7,370 nucleotides of DNA from an uncultured Roseiflexaceae bacterium (lineage in GTDB: Bacteria > Chloroflexota > Chloroflexia > Chloroflexales > Roseiflexaceae), in contig CAIZHO010000509.1 of assembly GCA_903932805.1 (NCBI GenBank), positions 1 through 7,370 on the forward strand, in the 5' to 3' direction. Shown here piece after piece: positions 5,627 through 7,370 of the stretch. Numbering within the stretch: position 1 is the stretch's first letter; each line of letters begins with the position of its first letter. The notes beneath the pieces were generated by a model. That model made no database searches. It was given only the letters and a program-made list of their open reading frames with translations, and was not told the DNA's origin. The translations under genes were made by a program, and so were the position numbers.

Positions 5627-7370
5627 CTAGCGATATCCGCTCGCTTGCATCTCGAAGAGTTGCGCATAGCCTTGATTATTGGCAATGAGCTCGGCGTGGG
5701 TGCCTAGTTCGGCGAGTCTGCCATCGGCAAGGACTGCAATACGATCGGCGATACGCACAGTGCTGAAACGATGCGAAATAAGGATAGCAGTGCGCCCTTT
5801 GGTCAGCTCGCGGAATCCAACAAACACCTCGTGTTCACGTTGGGCATCGAGCGCAGATGTGGGTTCGTCCAAAATCAAAATACCACCGTCGCGCATGAAA
5901 GCCCGACTCAGAGCGATTTTTTGCCATTGACCGCCCGACAATTCACGCCCTTGTTGGAACTGACGGCCTAACATCGTGTCGTACCCATTGGCAAGCTCTG
6001 CAGCTATCTCGTCTGCACCACCATCGACCGCCGCCCGTGCAATGCGTGCCGTGTTGTCGCGTTCTGCGATATTGCCGAAGCCGATGTTGTCGGCTAACGT
6101 CATTTGATAGCGGACAAAATCTTGGAAGATAACCCCAATGTGGCGATTGAGATCTTCGAGCGCAAACTGCCGGATGTCGATTCCATCGATCGAGATGAAG
6201 CCTTCAGTTGGGTCATAGAGCCGTGTCAACAACTTGACCAATGTCGTTTTGCCGGCGCCGTTGAGCCCGACAAGTGCCATGGTTTCGCCCGCGCGTATCG
6301 TGAACGAAATCTCGCGCAATGTCCATTGTGTGTGGTCGGGGTAGCGAAACGATACATTGTGGAAGGTGATGCCCTGCACCATAGGGTCAGGCACCGGGAC
6401 CGGGTGTTCGGGCGAGCGGATGATAGGCTGGATGGCAAAGAATTCCACCAAGTTTGTCATAAACATCCCGTTTTCGAGCAGACCGTTGACCCCGCTGAAG
6501 AGACTCTGGAAGGTGGTTTGACTCTGCCGCAACAACGCGATATAGAACGTCATGCCGCCGATGGTCACGGCACCGTTGAGTGCGAGCCAGACCACATACC
6601 CGTAGGCCACGTAGAAGCTCACGGTCGAAACAAATCCCCAGACGATGCTCAGGAACGAGCGTTTTTTGGAGAGGGCCAAATCTTCGTGGTAATACTGTTC
6701 AAAGGTTTGGGTGTAGCGCTGCATGATGGGTGCCGCTAGCCCAAACAACCGTACTTCTTTGATGGTTTTGTCGCTGGTCAGCAGTTCTTCGAGGTAGCGC
6801 AGCTGGCGGAACTCAGGAGCACGTCGTGTCAGTAAGCGGAAAAACAACCGGCTGTAGCGCCCTTGTGCGATAAACGCCGGGATACTCGCGCCAAACAGAA
6901 TCAGCGCCAGGACCGGTGCAAACGCAATGACCAGCACGAGGAAGGACACCAACGAAATGAATTGCTGGACAATGGCAAAGCTGCCTGTGACCAACGCCAA
7001 TGCACGGAACTCTGCCTGTCGGCGGGCATTCTGTAGCCGGTCGTAGAATGTTGGATCTTCGAAGTATTGAATGTCGAGTTCGGCTGACTTTGTCATCACC
7101 CGCGTCGCTACGTAATTGGACAGGCGTGCATTGAGGGTGTGGTCTGCCAAGATACGCACTTGGCTGATGATGAATGCAATGCTTACCAGGCCGAGTTCGA
7201 CCGCTACCCACGGGGCACAGATAGATACTGCCGCCCAGGGATCGCTGAGTGTCATACCCAGCGCTACGGTATCGACAATACGACCGGCGGTATATGCTTG
7301 GGCTGCTGGGAGCCCCGCACTGAGCAGTGTGGTGATGGAATACACAAGAGCTCCTTGCGGGTCGGCTTCA
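5627..7370 (-). CDS. ABC exporter half-transporter (fused membrane and ATPase domains), 5' partial
   Basis: A type IV (ABCB/MsbA-like) exporter half that uses ATP to move a substrate, such as a lipid, peptide or drug, out of the cytoplasm; it would act as a homodimer or with a partner half. Counting the GTG at 7345 as residue 1: six membrane helices at roughly 4-24, 40-64, 118-140, 141-162, 232-255 and 258-282, then a nucleotide-binding domain from about 325 to 572. All ATPase motifs are intact: Walker A GLNGAGKTT (360-368), Q-loop Gln 408, signature LSGGQ (469-473), Walker B ILILDE (489-494), D-loop SALD (497-500), H-loop His 525. The frame stays open to the right edge (EADPQGAL precedes the GTG) and reads like the normal N-terminal elbow of this family, so the true start is probably outside. 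The LSGGQWQKIALSRA form resembles lantibiotic/peptide exporters such as NisT, but this does not fix the substrate. It is convergent with the DUF2298 operon. Confidence 0.92.
   Translation of the reverse strand, partial: EADPQGALVYSITTLLSAGLPAAQAYTAGRIVDTVALGMTLSDPWAAVSICAPWVAVELGLVSIAFIISQVRILADHTLNARLSNYVATRVMTKSAELDIQYFEDPTFYDRLQNARRQAEFRALALVTGSFAIVQQFISLVSFLVLVIAFAPVLALILFGASIPAFIAQGRYSRLFFRLLTRRAPEFRQLRYLEELLTSDKTIKEVRLFGLAAPIMQRYTQTFEQYYHEDLALSKKRSFLSIVWGFVSTVSFYVAYGYVVWLALNGAVTIGGMTFYIALLRQSQTTFQSLFSGVNGLLENGMFMTNLVEFFAIQPIIRSPEHPVPVPDPMVQGITFHNVSFRYPDHTQWTLREISFTIRAGETMALVGLNGAGKTTLVKLLTRLYDPTEGFISIDGIDIRQFALEDLNRHIGVIFQDFVRYQMTLADNIGFGNIAERDNTARIARAAVDGGADEIAAELANGYDTMLGRQFQQGRELSGGQWQKIALSRAFMRDGGILILDEPTSALDAQREHEVFVGFRELTKGRTAILISHRFSTVRIADRIAVLADGRLAELGTHAELIANNQGYAQLFEMQASGYR
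7351..7356 (-). promoter_or_regulatory. Possible internal ribosome binding site in the ABC gene
   Basis: On the minus strand AAGGAG stands 5 bases before the in-frame GTG at 7345, an almost ideal arrangement for initiation. Against it, the reading frame continues upstream with family-like sequence, and starting here would remove the cytoplasmic N-terminal stretch before the first membrane helix. It may be chance, or a genuine alternative start. Confidence 0.3.

Noticed and set aside
6104..6739. 211-codon plus-strand open frame opposite the ABC gene
   Set aside because: Lies antisense to the membrane/ATPase domains, which hold intact motifs; no recognisable domain in the product.
5627..7370. 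ABC exporter as part of the DUF2298 glycan system
   Set aside because: Opposite strand, separate transcription unit and generic motifs; proximity alone does not support a functional link.

Overview
The window reads like a chromosomal segment from a Chloroflexota bacterium, most likely class Chloroflexia. This rests on two adjacent, very hydrophobic proteins carrying the NYYY(Y)GY motif of the DUF2298 / Chlor_Arch_YYY family (known mainly from Chloroflexi and Archaea), on moderately G+C-rich composition, and on the style of the ABC exporter. No rRNA, tRNA, phage, transposon or CRISPR signal was found, and the species cannot be named from this sequence.

Layout. Positions 1-3229 (+) hold a DUF2298 membrane protein whose 5' end lies beyond the left edge. 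It is a composite: a short N-terminal piece that looks like the C-terminal tail of another DUF2298 module, then a complete DUF2298 membrane module with its water-soluble C-terminal domain, then a TPR-type helical repeat tail. Eleven to fourteen bases later, behind a good Shine-Dalgarno sequence, a second stand-alone DUF2298 protein (3244-5568, +) follows, clearly in the same operon. The two modules share the same ordered motifs: E-[KR]-P-x-[DE], NYYY, ITEFP..SF, D-x-H-x-H, NSWD, RMNTVFKF, GFPTV and a final Y-[VI]-x-x-G-x-x-E-R-x-A-Y-G box. A strong hairpin terminator (5582-5617) closes this operon. A convergent ABC exporter half-transporter (5627 to the right edge, -) then reads back toward it; its N-terminus is outside the window.

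How they may work together. DUF2298 proteins are distant GT-C-fold glycosyltransferase-like integral membrane proteins of unproven substrate. Two to three modules in a row suggest a membrane machine for sugar transfer from a polyprenyl-linked donor onto a surface or secreted acceptor, with the TPR tail as a possible extracytoplasmic docking surface; this is inference. The ABC exporter is on the opposite strand behind a terminator, so nothing in the sequence ties it functionally to the DUF2298 pair.

The window is almost fully coding. The only non-coding stretches are the short gap between the two DUF2298 genes and the 58-base terminator-bearing gap before the ABC gene.
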